From the NCBI GenBank assembly GCA_020349885.1, contig CP070701.1, forward strand, positions 1,825,589 through 1,869,735: a DNA stretch of 44,147 nucleotides, read 5' to 3'. Shown here piece by piece: positions 8,006-20,100 of the stretch (its first letter is position 1; every line of letters begins with the position of its first letter). The notes beneath the pieces are model-generated. The model did not search any database. It was not told where the DNA came from and worked only from the letters and a program-made list of their open reading frames with translations. A program made the translations under genes and the position numbers. The stretch is from Acidobacteriota bacterium (lineage in GTDB: Bacteria > Acidobacteriota > G020349885).

Positions 8006-9037
8006 CTATCCGTACCGCACCATGCGCCGCCCGCGCTGCACCTCGCCCACGACAAAGAACCGCTCGCGCCGCCGCCGCAGGTGCGCTTCGAACGCCGCTC
8101 GATGGCGCGGAGAGACGGCCGCGACCATGCCGACGCCCATGTTAAAGGTGCGGTGCATCTCGGCGTCCGAAACGCGGCCCATCTCCTGGATGAGGCGGAA
8201 AAGCGGCGGCGTGCGCCAGGCCCGCGCGTCAATCGCGGCGGAGCGGCCCGCGGGAAGGATGCGCGGGAGATTGTCGGTCAAGCCGCCGCCCGTAATGTGC
8301 GCCAGCCCCTTGATCCAGCCCCGGTCGACGGGGCGGCGCAGCGTCTTCGCGTACGAGCGGTGCGGCCTCAAGAGCGCCTCGCCGAGCGTGGTGCGCAGCT
8401 CGGGAACGTACCGCGAAACGCGCCACCGCGCCCGGTCGAAGAAAACCCTGCGCGCCAGAGAATAGCCGTTCGTGTGAAGCCCCGTCGAGGGCAGCCCGTA
8501 CAACACGTCGCCCGGGCGGATGCGCGCGCCGGTGATGATTTTTTTCCGCTCGACGACGCCCACGACGAACCCCGCCAGGTCGTATTCGCCCGGCGCGTAG
8601 AAGCCGGGCATCTCGGCCGTCTCGCCCCCGAGGAGCGTGACGCCCTCGCGCTTGCAGGCGCGGGCAAATCCCTTCACGACGTCCGCCGCGACGGACGGCT
8701 TCAGTTTTCCGCACCCCATGTAATCCAGAAAGAAAAGCGGCTGCGCACCCTGGACGAGGATGTCGTTGATGCAGTGGTTCACCAGGTCCTCGCCCACCGT
8801 GTCGTGGCGGCGCATCAGGAAGGCAATTTTCAGCTTGGTGCCCACGCCGTCCGTCGAGGTGACCAGGACGGGCTCCCTATAGCCGCGCGGGATTTTAAAC
8901 AGGCCGCCGAAGGTGCCGACCTTGGAAAGGGCTTCCCTGGTGCGCGTCGCGTCCACGAGGCGCTTCATGCGCTTGTAGGCTTTTTCCCACCTGTCGAGCG
9001 AAACGCCGGCGGAGGCGTAGGTGAGCTTTTTCGTCAT
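8006..9037 (-). CDS. purM: Phosphoribosylformylglycinamidine cyclo-ligase (AIR synthetase)
   Basis: A 343-residue PurM that closes the imidazole ring: FGAM plus ATP gives AIR, the fifth step of purine synthesis. Landmarks are the N-terminal LTYASAGVSLD, STDGVGTKLKIAF, HCINDILVQGAQPLFFLDY, the conserved GGETAEMPGFY and GLPSTGLHTNGYSLAR. Length is normal. ATG 9037 overlaps the purF stop codon by 4 nt (ATGA), so the two are translationally coupled. It is the last gene of the purL - methyltransferase - purF - purM operon. ATP-grasp-like PurM/SelD fold; no missing motif seen. Confidence 0.97.
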   Translation of the reverse strand: MTKKLTYASAGVSLDRWEKAYKRMKRLVDATRTREALSKVGTFGGLFKIPRGYREPVLVTSTDGVGTKLKIAFLMRRHDTVGEDLVNHCINDILVQGAQPLFFLDYMGCGKLKPSVAADVVKGFARACKREGVTLLGGETAEMPGFYAPGEYDLAGFVVGVVERKKIITGARIRPGDVLYGLPSTGLHTNGYSLARRVFFDRARWRVSRYVPELRTTLGEALLRPHRSYAKTLRRPVDRGWIKGLAHITGGGLTDNLPRILPAGRSAAIDARAWRTPPLFRLIQEMGRVSDAEMHRTFNMGVGMVAAVSPRHRAAFEAHLRRRRERFFVVGEVQRGRRMVRYG

Positions 9038-10425
9038 CTCTCAAACAGCCCGGGCTGCGGCGGCTCCTCCGCGGGGCGGGGGATGGGATATTCCCTCGTA
9101 AAGCATGCGTAACAGAACTGGTTGTCCGCCTCGACGGCGCGCTGCAGTCCCTCGAGGCTCAGGTAACCCAGCGTGTCGGCTCCGATCTCGCTCCGGATTT
9201 CGTCGATGCCCATCCGGTTGGCAATGAGCTCCTCTTCGGTCGGGGTGTCGACGCCGTAGATGCATGGGCTTACGTAGGGCGGGCACGAGATGCGCATGTG
9301 CACCTCGGACGCTCCGCCCTCGCGCACCATGGAAACGATTTTCTTGCACGTCGTTCCGCGCACGATGGAATCGTCCACGAGCACGATGCGTCTGTCCCGC
9401 AGCACGGCGGGAACCGGGTTGAGCTTCACGCGAACCCCCATGTCGCGCCCCTCCTGCTTGGGCTGGATGAACGTGCGGCCCACGTAGTGGTTGCGCGTGA
9501 GGCCGTGGGCGAAAGGAATCTTCGACTCTTCGGCGTAGCCGAGCGCCGCGATCAGGCCCGAGTCGGGCACCGGCACGACGAGGTCGGCCCCCACGGGGTG
9601 CTCGCGCGCCATCTGCCGCCCCATCTCGAAGCGCGCCCGGTACGTGTCGCGGCTGAAAATGCGGCTGTCGGGCCGCGCGAAGTAGATGAGCTCAAAGATG
9701 CACTGGCGCGGCTCGGCGCGCTCGAACGGAAAGCGGCTTTCGACGCCCCGGTCGGAGAGTGTCACCATCTCGCCCGGCTCGACCTCGCGCACGAACTGGG
9801 CGCGTATCAAATCGAGCGAGCACGTCTCGGACGCGAGGACGTGCGCCTCGCCGAGTTTTCCCAGAACGAGCGGGCGAAACCCGCGCGCGTCGCGCACGCC
9901 GACGATGCGTCCCGGAAGAAGGAAAAGAAGCGTGTAGGCGCCGCGCACCTGCGAGAGCGCGTCCACGAGGGCGTCCTCGATGCGGGGCGCGTCGGAGCGG
10001 GCGATGAGATGCAGGATGACCTCGGTGTCGCTCGTCGTGGCAAAGGGCGCGCCGTCCCGCTCGAGCGCCTCCCGCTGCTTCGCGTAATCCACGAGGTTGC
10101 CGTTATGGCAGATGGCCATCTCGCCGTAGCGCGTGTTAAAGAGAATCGGCTGGGCGTTCACGGCGGCGCTTTCACCCGCCGTGGAGTAGCGCACGTGGCC
10201 GATGGCGACGTCGCCCCGGGGAAGATTCTTCTTTTCCGCGCGGAACACCTCCACGACGTAGCCCATGCCCGTCTCGACGCGCAGGCCCCGGCCCGCGTCG
10301 GTGGCGATGCCCGCGCTCTCCTGGCCCCGGTGCTGAAGCGCGTAGAGGCCGAAGTACGCAAGCTCCGCGGCCTTCTCGTGCCGCAGGATGCCGAAGACGC
10401 CGCACTTATCGCGCAAGGGTTTCAT
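9034..10425 (-). CDS. purF: Amidophosphoribosyltransferase, iron-sulfur type
   Basis: A 463-residue PurF, which makes phosphoribosylamine from PRPP and glutamine and commits flux to purines. The glutaminase nucleophile is Cys8 in CGVFGI, so a 7-residue propeptide must be removed, as in the Bacillus subtilis class. The PRPP loop VLVDDSIVRGTT is at 348-359. Cys242 (RQCIFELIYFARPDS), Cys388 (SPCIYGVDTPT), Cys438 and Cys441 (FCYACFT) match the four ligands of the [4Fe-4S] cluster of the B. subtilis-type enzyme, which makes it oxygen-sensitive. ATG 10425 overlaps the methyltransferase stop codon by 4 nt, and its own stop overlaps purM by 4 nt. Confidence 0.97.
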   Translation of the reverse strand: MKPLRDKCGVFGILRHEKAAELAYFGLYALQHRGQESAGIATDAGRGLRVETGMGYVVEVFRAEKKNLPRGDVAIGHVRYSTAGESAAVNAQPILFNTRYGEMAICHNGNLVDYAKQREALERDGAPFATTSDTEVILHLIARSDAPRIEDALVDALSQVRGAYTLLFLLPGRIVGVRDARGFRPLVLGKLGEAHVLASETCSLDLIRAQFVREVEPGEMVTLSDRGVESRFPFERAEPRQCIFELIYFARPDSRIFSRDTYRARFEMGRQMAREHPVGADLVVPVPDSGLIAALGYAEESKIPFAHGLTRNHYVGRTFIQPKQEGRDMGVRVKLNPVPAVLRDRRIVLVDDSIVRGTTCKKIVSMVREGGASEVHMRISCPPYVSPCIYGVDTPTEEELIANRMGIDEIRSEIGADTLGYLSLEGLQRAVEADNQFCYACFTREYPIPRPAEEPPQPGLFER

Positions 10426-11738
10426 ACAGCGTAATCCATAAACCGGTGCTTGAAACAGTGCTCGAGCGAAGTGTCCGGCGCCGCCAGCCTCTTCTTGATA
10501 AGATGCGCGTTCAGATGCGTTTTATTCCTCAAGTACACGTAGGCGAGGTTCTCACCGTTCCCGTTGCATGAGACGGTCTCGTCGAAGCGCAGGAAAATCT
10601 TTTGCCCCTTCGTGGCCGCGCGTAGAAACGCGACCGCCTCCTTCGCGCGGCCTTTCCTGGGCCGCACGCCGAGGAGCCGCACCCTCGTGCCGTCACCGAG
10701 CTCCAGGTGGTCGGGCCCCTCCACGCGCTTGACGGAGTAGTATTTCGTCTTCGGCTTCTCGCGCCCCGTAATCTTCGAGCCGAACGTCCGCTCTCTCGGG
10801 TCCGCCTTCTTGTCGAACCTCGCGGGGTCGCGAAATATGTAGGGCAGCCCGGAAATTTCCCCGCTCCAATTCGTTCTTTTCGCCCGCTGCTTCTTGAAAA
10901 TAATTTCCGCCCCGTCCCGGAGCGACGGCCCGTCCAATCCCAGTTTCTTCCGGATGGCGCCTTCGCAGGAACGATTAATCTCGTAGCCGATGGAATTTCT
11001 ATCGAGATTCTTCGCGGCGAGCGTAGTCGTGCCGCTTCCCAGGAAGGGATCGAGCACCGTGTCGCCCGCGAACGAGAACATGCGGATGGCGCGCCGCGGC
11101 AGCTCCTCGGGGAACATCGCCAGATGGCCGTCCTGCTTTTCGCCGGGAAAATTCCAGTGGCCGAAGAAATACTCGTTCCATTCCTTCGTGGAGAGCTTCG
11201 ACCGCTTCTTGGCTTCCGCCGAGGGCTTCGGAGATTTCCCCGGCTTTTTGAAGACGAGGATGAACTCGTAGTCCAGCTTCAGAATGCCGTTCCGCGGATG
11301 CGGAAAGGAGCCCATCACGGTGGCGCCGCCCGTGGTGTTCATCGTCGTGGCCTTCCGCCAGATGATTCCCCCCATGTAGTCGAAGCCCGCGGCCTCGCAG
11401 AATTTGATAATCTCCGTCCGGATGGGAATCACCTTGTAGCGGCCGTAGGTGACGGAGCGGGCGAACTGGTCACCGATGTTGACGACGAGGCGGCAGCCGG
11501 GGTGAAGGACTCTCAAGCATTCCTTCCACACCAGGTTCAGGTTGTTGATGTAGCTTTCGTAGGAATCGTCGAAGCCGATCTGGCCGGGGTGACCGTAGTC
11601 CTTGAGCTGCCAGTAGGGCGGGGAGGTCACGACGAGATGAACCGACGCGTCCTTGACCTCGTCCATACGACGCGAGTCGCCGAAGAAGACAGCGTGGCGG
11701 GTTTTTCCGCCCAAGCGGCTCCGTCCTCTGGAGGGCAT
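10422..11738 (-). CDS. Beta-class DNA methyltransferase (probably N4-cytosine) with C-terminal nuclease-like (SNase-fold) domain
   Basis: A 438-residue protein. Residues 14-265 are a SAM-dependent DNA methyltransferase in beta-class order: the catalytic TSPPYW (38-43) comes first, and the SAM-binding DPFLGSGTT (230-238) comes last. SPPY is the form usual in N4-cytosine enzymes, whereas N6-adenine enzymes tend to have D/NPPY. Residues about 333-438 resemble a staphylococcal-nuclease fold: a strand like DHLELGDGTRVRLLGV, then a helix, then LAYVYLRNKTHLNAHLI. By eye the catalytic Asp40, Glu43 and Arg87 equivalents are Arg359, Lys362 and Glu396, so the domain is likely inactive and may bind DNA. 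No restriction endonuclease gene adjoins it. It sits 3 nt after purL and overlaps purF by 4 nt, so it is expressed as part of the purine operon. Confidence 0.85.
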   Translation of the reverse strand: MPSRGRSRLGGKTRHAVFFGDSRRMDEVKDASVHLVVTSPPYWQLKDYGHPGQIGFDDSYESYINNLNLVWKECLRVLHPGCRLVVNIGDQFARSVTYGRYKVIPIRTEIIKFCEAAGFDYMGGIIWRKATTMNTTGGATVMGSFPHPRNGILKLDYEFILVFKKPGKSPKPSAEAKKRSKLSTKEWNEYFFGHWNFPGEKQDGHLAMFPEELPRRAIRMFSFAGDTVLDPFLGSGTTTLAAKNLDRNSIGYEINRSCEGAIRKKLGLDGPSLRDGAEIIFKKQRAKRTNWSGEISGLPYIFRDPARFDKKADPRERTFGSKITGREKPKTKYYSVKRVEGPDHLELGDGTRVRLLGVRPRKGRAKEAVAFLRAATKGQKIFLRFDETVSCNGNGENLAYVYLRNKTHLNAHLIKKRLAAPDTSLEHCFKHRFMDYAV

Positions 11739-11741
11739 GCC

Positions 11742-14012
<2,271 letters not shown>

Positions 14013-14159
14013 AACGGTCAGGCTCCACGCGCCATAATAACATAAAAAGCCCATGCGGTTTTTCCTGTCGTAGGCCTGACTCCCAGAAGAGCGGCAGGGC
14101 CGGAGGGGGCGCTGAATTTAAATACCGGGGCGCGATGTGTAAAGTCCGGCGCTACGGGT

Positions 14160-14165
14160 TATCAT
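14160..14165 (+). promoter_or_regulatory. Possible -10 box of pabB
   Basis: TATCAT, 17 nt before ATG 14183, in the purL-pabB divergent gap. The -35 region is poor (GTGTAA). The same TATCAT hexamer precedes efp. Confidence 0.3.
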
Positions 14166-14182
14166 AGAGGCGAAAGCAAGCT

Positions 14183-15526
14183 ATGGCTATCCCACCGGCA
14201 CGCGTCCTCGCAGCTCTTCTCCGGGAAAACGAATACGCCTTCTGGCTCGACCCGAGCCTTCGCCGGGGAGGCGAAGGGCGCTTTTCGGCGGTGGGCGTCC
14301 CCTACGCCGTCTTCCGCGCCCGCCGCGGCTCCGCGTCGTCGCGGCGGGCCGAGTGGGAATTCTTCCGCCTGGACGGCGCCCGCCGCAAAAAGGGACGCGG
14401 CAACCCGTGGGGGGCCCTCCGTGAAATTTTCCGCGCCGAAGCCAGACGCCACCGCCCGGCGAAGCGTTCGGGAAAGATTCCGTTCGCGGGGGGCGTCGTG
14501 GGCTACATGGGCTACGACCTCAAGGATTTTCTGGAAAATTTTCCCCATGTCGCGCGGCGCGATCTCGCCCTCGACGACTGCCGGCTTCTGTTCGTGCGCG
14601 ATTTCCACCTGTGGGACCACCGCACGGGCCGCGTGCACCCGGTCGGGGAGCCGGGCGCGGCGCCTTCGGCCGGGCCGCCGTCTCTTTCAAGGAAGAAGCT
14701 CGATTTGACGATGCGCTCCGCCACGTCCAAACGCGCGTACTTAGCCGCCGTCGGGCGCATCAAGCGCCACATCGCGCGCGGCGACGTGTACCAGATCAAC
14801 CTCACGCACCGCCTCTCGTTCCGGCTTCCGGCGCATCCCCTCGCGCTCTACCTCGCGATGCGCCGGGAAAACCCCACGCCCTACGGGACGTACCTCGCCT
14901 GCGGGGAGACGCACGTCGCCTCCACCTCGCCGGAGCGGTTTCTCCGCGTCGCGGGGCGGCGCGCCCTGTCGGAGCCGATGAAAGGCACGGCCCCGCGCGG
15001 AAGAACCCGCGCTTCCGACGCGCGCCTGCGGCGGGCGCTCGGAGCCTCGGAGAAGAACCGCGCCGAGAACCTGATGATCACGGACCTGGTGCGGAACGAC
15101 CTGGGGCGCGTGTGCAGGCCGGGCTCCGTCAAGGTCTCCCGGCTCTTCCACGTGGACACGTACCGGACGCTACACCAGATGATCTCGAGCGTCGAGGGAA
15201 CGCTCGCGCCAGGCCGCGACGCCTGGGACGCGCTCGAGGCGCTCTTCCCGCCGGGCTCGATGACGGGCGCCCCCAAGATCCGCGCCGTCTCGCTCATCGA
15301 GGAAATCGAGCCCGTAAAGCGCGGCGTCTACGCGGGCGCGCTCGGCTGGATGGATTTCCGGGGGCATGCCCAGTGGAGCGTCGTCATCCGCACCCTGGTC
15401 GCGAAAAACGGGAAAGGATACTACCACACGGGCGGCGGCATCGTGGCCGACTCGGAGGCGGAGGACGAGTGGCGCGAATCGATGCTCAAGGCGGAGGCGC
15501 TCAGGAGGGCCGCCGAGGGAAAATGA
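14183..15526 (+). CDS. pabB: Aminodeoxychorismate synthase component I
   Basis: A 447-residue chorismate-binding enzyme that makes 4-amino-4-deoxychorismate for p-aminobenzoate and folate. PMKGT has Lys267, the nucleophile that marks PabB, where anthranilate synthase TrpE has alanine (PIAGT). ENLMITDLVRNDLG (295-308) and PPGSMTGAPK (356-365) complete the chorismate and metal site, with DVYQINLTHR near 201-210. No C-terminal aminotransferase-type lyase (PabC) domain is fused. The partner PabA and lyase PabC are not in the window. It is divergent from the purine operon, with a folate link only by theme. The start is ATG 14183; the ribosome binding site is weak. Confidence 0.94.
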   Translation: MAIPPARVLAALLRENEYAFWLDPSLRRGGEGRFSAVGVPYAVFRARRGSASSRRAEWEFFRLDGARRKKGRGNPWGALREIFRAEARRHRPAKRSGKIPFAGGVVGYMGYDLKDFLENFPHVARRDLALDDCRLLFVRDFHLWDHRTGRVHPVGEPGAAPSAGPPSLSRKKLDLTMRSATSKRAYLAAVGRIKRHIARGDVYQINLTHRLSFRLPAHPLALYLAMRRENPTPYGTYLACGETHVASTSPERFLRVAGRRALSEPMKGTAPRGRTRASDARLRRALGASEKNRAENLMITDLVRNDLGRVCRPGSVKVSRLFHVDTYRTLHQMISSVEGTLAPGRDAWDALEALFPPGSMTGAPKIRAVSLIEEIEPVKRGVYAGALGWMDFRGHAQWSVVIRTLVAKNGKGYYHTGGGIVADSEAEDEWRESMLKAEALRRAAEGK

Positions 15527-15553
15527 GCCTTCCTTCCGACAGGGGGCAGGGCT

Positions 15554-16984
15554 TTACCCGGCGGCTTCTTTCGTGTCTTTTTCCCGCTTGGCCGCTACCC
15601 GTTCCACCAGCGCCGCGGCCCCCAGCGCCGCCAGCACCAGCACGAGCGGGTACGCCGAAAAGAAGTAGCGCCATTCGGTGTGAAAGGGGGCATTGGTGAG
15701 GATTTTTCCCGCGACGGGAAAAAGCACGGTCCAGACCTCTGGCCTGGACGCGCCGTGCACGGCGCCCGCGCAGGCAAGAAAGAGCAGAAGCCCCGAGATC
15801 GCAACGTTCGCCCCACTCGTCCACCAGGGGGCGGGGGAGGGCAAGCGGGCATACAGCCCCGGGTAGAAAAGCCACTCTTGATAAAAAAGAAACGTCGTCT
15901 GCTGCATGCGGTGCCAGAGCCAGGCGAGCGGACTCTTCCGAACACGCGCTATGCCCATCTGCCAGAGAACCGCGTCGGGCGCGGGCGCGCCGACGACGCC
16001 GCTTCCGTAATATTCATAACGGTAGGACTGCAGCGCGTCGCGGGCCTCGCGAGGCGACTCATCCAGCTCAAAGACTTCGTCCGGCCAGCTCACCGTTCTC
16101 CACTCCCCCGTCTCGTTCATTTCATAACGATAGTATTCGCCCCTCACCGTCCACGTCCCCGTCCAGAGCGCCAGTCCCTTGCCGTACGGCGCAAGAAGCA
16201 CGGGGCGGTCGAAGGCCGTTGTGTTCCACACCACCCAGGGCACAACAACCAGGGCGCACCCCCCGAGAAAGCCTCCAAGGAACTTCCATTGGCGCCGCCA
16301 CGCGTAGAGGCCGCCGATGCCCGCGACCAAAAGCAAAAAGTCCGGACGCGTGTAAACGAGCAGGATCGTCAAGATCCCCAATCCCAGATGAACGCCCCAT
16401 GGCGGCGACTTCAAGCTTTGCAGCCAAACGACGCTTACGGCCACCGCGAGCGGCATGGCCAGCGCGTCAATACTCAGGTCCGCGTAGAATCGCCAGGAAA
16501 GCAGCGCCAGGGCCGCTACGCCGGCCGCCGCGCCCCATGTCGCGCTCCTCGTCAGCCGATAGGCGAGCCATCCCACGCCCAAGCACGCGGCAAAGTGCAG
16601 GAACGCCTGCACCATCACGGCGGCGCGAAAGCCGCCCCGCGTTCCGGCAATCTTGTACGCTCCTCCCAGAAACAGGGGATAGGTCGGCACGCGGTAGCCA
16701 TGGGGAAAATAGGGCGGCTTCTGGGCCGCGGAATAGCCGTTCCCCCGCGCGAGATTGGTTGCGAGGCGGCTGTAGACGAGGCTGTCGCCGCTAAACTGGG
16801 TCCTGTAGGAAGTGAACCGCACCGTCCTGCCCGCCTCGGCCAAGAACCACAGGCTCAGCGCCAAGCCGCACGCGAGAAGAATACCCAATTGCCACGAAAC
16901 TCGCCACGGCGCGCGCGTCGGGGCCTGCTTCCGGGCGGCGGCTGCCTGCTTGCGCTTACGTTTAGCGGACTTGCCCGAGCTCAT
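15554..16984 (-). CDS. Membrane glycosyltransferase-like protein (GT-C, ArnT/PMT superfamily)
   Basis: A 476-residue membrane protein with a very basic cytoplasmic N-terminus (residues 3-30, many Lys/Arg) and about 10 hydrophobic segments from residue 31. The first extracytoplasmic loop contains FSGDSLVYSRLATNLARGNG, the acidic-residue loop of GT-C enzymes. The loop that follows has PYFPHGYRVPTYPLFLGGAY, typical of the family. These enzymes use polyprenyl-phosphate sugars; substrate and acceptor are unknown here. It differs from the GT-C gene at 4243-5865 and is not a close paralog. It is convergent with pabB with a 27-nt gap and divergent from the dockerin-protein gene. Confidence 0.78.
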   Translation of the reverse strand: MSSGKSAKRKRKQAAAARKQAPTRAPWRVSWQLGILLACGLALSLWFLAEAGRTVRFTSYRTQFSGDSLVYSRLATNLARGNGYSAAQKPPYFPHGYRVPTYPLFLGGAYKIAGTRGGFRAAVMVQAFLHFAACLGVGWLAYRLTRSATWGAAAGVAALALLSWRFYADLSIDALAMPLAVAVSVVWLQSLKSPPWGVHLGLGILTILLVYTRPDFLLLVAGIGGLYAWRRQWKFLGGFLGGCALVVVPWVVWNTTAFDRPVLLAPYGKGLALWTGTWTVRGEYYRYEMNETGEWRTVSWPDEVFELDESPREARDALQSYRYEYYGSGVVGAPAPDAVLWQMGIARVRKSPLAWLWHRMQQTTFLFYQEWLFYPGLYARLPSPAPWWTSGANVAISGLLLFLACAGAVHGASRPEVWTVLFPVAGKILTNAPFHTEWRYFFSAYPLVLVLAALGAAALVERVAAKREKDTKEAAG

Positions 16985-17005
16985 CCGCCCATGATACCAC
17001 TTCCC

Positions 17006-17085
17006 GACGTACGCATCGGGGCAAGCCCCGACCCCGCTCTACAAAAAACCGGCAACTCCGGCAAAAGCGGCAATTCCGGCCAAAT
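17006..17085. repeat. Composite dispersed intergenic repeat, copy 2
   Basis: CCCGACGTACGCATCGGGG (17003-17021), followed by GGCAACTCC, GGCAAAAGC, GGCAATTCC and GGCCAAATT units. It lies directly upstream of the promoter of the dockerin-protein gene. It belongs to the same family as copies at 1464, 21185-21440 and 30071. Confidence 0.65.
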
Positions 17086-17088
17086 TAC

Positions 17089-17127
17089 TTGAAATTCTGG
17101 TGAAACGGCATATAATACATGTAGGAG
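17089..17127 (+). promoter_or_regulatory. Promoter and ribosome binding site of the dockerin-protein gene
   Basis: TTGAAA (17089-17094), a 16-nt spacer and a perfect TATAAT (17111-17116). AGGAG (17123-17127) follows, 6 nt before ATG 17134. The leader is very short. Confidence 0.7.
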
Positions 17128-17133
17128 ACGGCC

Positions 17134-20100
17134 ATGACACGAAAGCGGTGGCTCATCCTTTCGGTTGCGGCAGTGGGGGCTGGCTTTATGCCGGTGGCAG
17201 TATGGGGAGGTGAAGCGCCTGCGTCCCCAGGGAAAGGCCCGCCGAAGGCCGAAGGGGAAGTCGAGATTTCTTCTCTCTCCTTCGACCTGAACGAAGTCGT
17301 CCGCACCGTCCGGAAAAACCGCGGCCTTCCCGAAGAGCCTCCCAAGCAGGGTTTCCATGCCGAAGCAAGGGGTGAGCGTCCGTTTGTTTCCAAAGGGAAT
17401 ACCTTCTCGCATGAGACGCCGCGATTCCGATCGGAGGTCGGGGAGGACGGGCTGAGGTATTTCGCGCAAGGAGGTAAGGAAAAACCTGATTTCGAAATTC
17501 TTTCTGTAAGCTTCGAGCGGGGAGGCCATACGCAGACGGTGTTCGGAAAAAATTTCCTGGAGGAGCACGCGCCCGGCCTGCTTCGGGGAGAAACGCGCGA
17601 CGGCGTTACGCCTTACGTGAGAAACCGCGGGGAGGGAGGGGTAGAGCTTTACTGGACGATCGACGAGCCGCTCGGCCCCGAGGCTTCGGCGTTGCGCGTG
17701 CGTCTTGCGATCCGGGCTGTGGGCGAGCCGCGGGAGCATGATGAAGGGCTGGTGTTTCCGGCCTGGCGGGAAGAAGGCCAAGTGACCTTATCCAACGTAA
17801 CCGTGGTTGACGCGGCGGGGCGGCGGGAGCGAGCTCGGCCTACGCTCGCAACCAGTCAGGAAGTCCTGTTCGAGGTGTCGAGTGAATTTCTCGCCTCCGC
17901 CCAATATCCCATCCTTATCGACCCGACAGTGGGGCCGGAGTTTCCGGTGAATCCGGATCCGAGTCCGGCGATTGATCTGGCGCCAGGCAACCAGTGGAGC
18001 CCCTCCGTGGCTTCGAACGGGACGGACTATTTCGTCGTGTGGGGGGATGGCCGCGGCACGAGCTACGACATCTACGGAACGCGCGTAGCCCCGGATGGGA
18101 CGGTGCTTGACCCCACGGGCATCGCCGTCTCCACGGCGGCGGACGACCAGCGGTCACCCTCCGAGGCTTCAAACGGGACGGACTATTTCATAGCGTGGCA
18201 GGACCGCCGAAACGGGACAGACCGGGACATCTACGGGACGCGCGTGGCCTCGGATGGGACGGTGCTCGATCCCACGGGCATCGCCGTTTCCACAGCGGCG
18301 AACCACCAGTGGTATCCCTCCGTGGCTTCACACGGGACGGACTATTTCGTCGCGTGGGGGGGCGGCGCGAGTTGGGACATCTACGGGGCGCGCGTGGCCT
18401 CGGATGGGATGGTGCTCGACCCCACGGGCATCGCTGTTTCCACGGCGGCGGACGACCAGTTTGCCCCCTCGGCAGCTTCGAACGGGACGGACTATTTTGT
18501 CGCGTGGCGGGACTGGCGGAGCGGGACGGACTACGACATCTACGGGGCGCGCGTAAGCTCGGCGGGAACGGTGCTCGACCCCACGCCCACGGACATCGCC
18601 GTCTCCACGGCGGTGGGTGACCAGAATTGGCCCTCCGTGGCTTCGAACGGGACGGACTATTTCGTCGCGTGGCAGGACCGGCGGAACGGTAGCGCAAACG
18701 TCTACGGGGCGCGGGTGCGGGCGTCCGATGGCTTGCTCCTTGATGGCCCGCCTGACACGGGAGGCATCGCAGTCTCCACAACAGCGGAAAGCGGCGTGTG
18801 GGGCCTCTCCGTAGCTTCAAACGGGACGGACTATTTCGTCGTGTGGGATGGCTGGAACATCTACGGGGCACGCGTGGCCTCGGATGGGACGGTGCTCGAC
18901 CCCGCCGGCATCGTCATCTCCACGGTGGCCGACCTCCAGCAGCTTCCCTCTGTGGCTTCGAACGGGACGGACTATTTCGTCGCGTGGTTTGACTGGCGGA
19001 ACTGGATGTTCCCGACAGGCTACGACATCTACGGGGCGCGCGTAAGCTCGGCGGGAACGGTGCTCGACCCCACGCCCACGGACATCGCCGTCGCCACGGC
19101 GGCAAGCACCCAGTGGAACCCCTCCGCGGCTTCAAACGGGACGGACTATTTCGTGGCATGGGAGGACTGGCGGAACGGCAGCGCAAATCGGGACATCTAC
19201 GGGGCGCGCGTGGCCCCGGATGGAACGGTGCTCGACCCCACGGGCATCGCCGTCTCCACGGCGGCAATCTGGCAGCAGCGCCCCTCGGTAGCCTCGAACG
19301 GGACGGACTATTTCGTCGCGTGGCAGGACTGGCGAAGCGGCGCGGAGTTGGACATCTACGGAACGCGCGTGCGGGCGTCGGATGGCTTGCTCCTTGATGG
19401 CCCGCCTGACACGGGAGGCATCGCCGTCTCCACGGCGGCGGACTGGCAGGAGTATCCCTCCGTGGCTTCGAACGGGGCGGATTATTTCGTGGCGTGGGAA
19501 AGCGGCTCCAACATCTACGGGGCACGCGTGGCCTCGTTGGATGGGGCGGTGCTCGACCCTGCGGGCATCGCTGTCTCCACGGCGGCAGACAACCAGCGGT
19601 TTCCCTCCGTGGCTTCAAACGGGACGGACTATTTCGTCGCGTGGGAGGACTGGCGTAGCGGCACGGAGTTGGACATCTACGGGGCGCGCGTGGCCTCGGA
19701 TGGGACGGTGCTCGACCCTGCGGGCATTGCCGTCTCCACGGCGGCGGACAACCAGTTTACCCCCTCAGCAGCCTCAAACGGGGCGGACTATTTCGTCGCA
19801 TGGGAGGACTGGCGGAACGTCAGGTTCAATTACGACATCTACGGAACGCGCGTGGCCTCGGACGGGACGGTGCTCGATACTTCGGGCATCGCCGTCTCCA
19901 CGGCGGCCAACGACCAGCGGTCCCCCTCCATAGCTTCGAACGGGGCGGACTATTTCATCGCGTGGTATGACAACCGAGGCGGCGCGGGCTACGATTTATA
20001 CGGGGCGCGCGTGGCTTCCTTAGATGGGACGGTGCTCGATGCAGCGGGCATCCTCATCCAGCAAACCACCTATGGCGATGTTCATCCCGCCGTCGCCTAT

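Noticed and set aside
10700-11100. C-terminal domain of the methyltransferase as an active restriction nuclease
   Set aside because: SNase-like catalytic positions appear replaced (Arg359, Lys362, Glu396), so an active nuclease is not supported.
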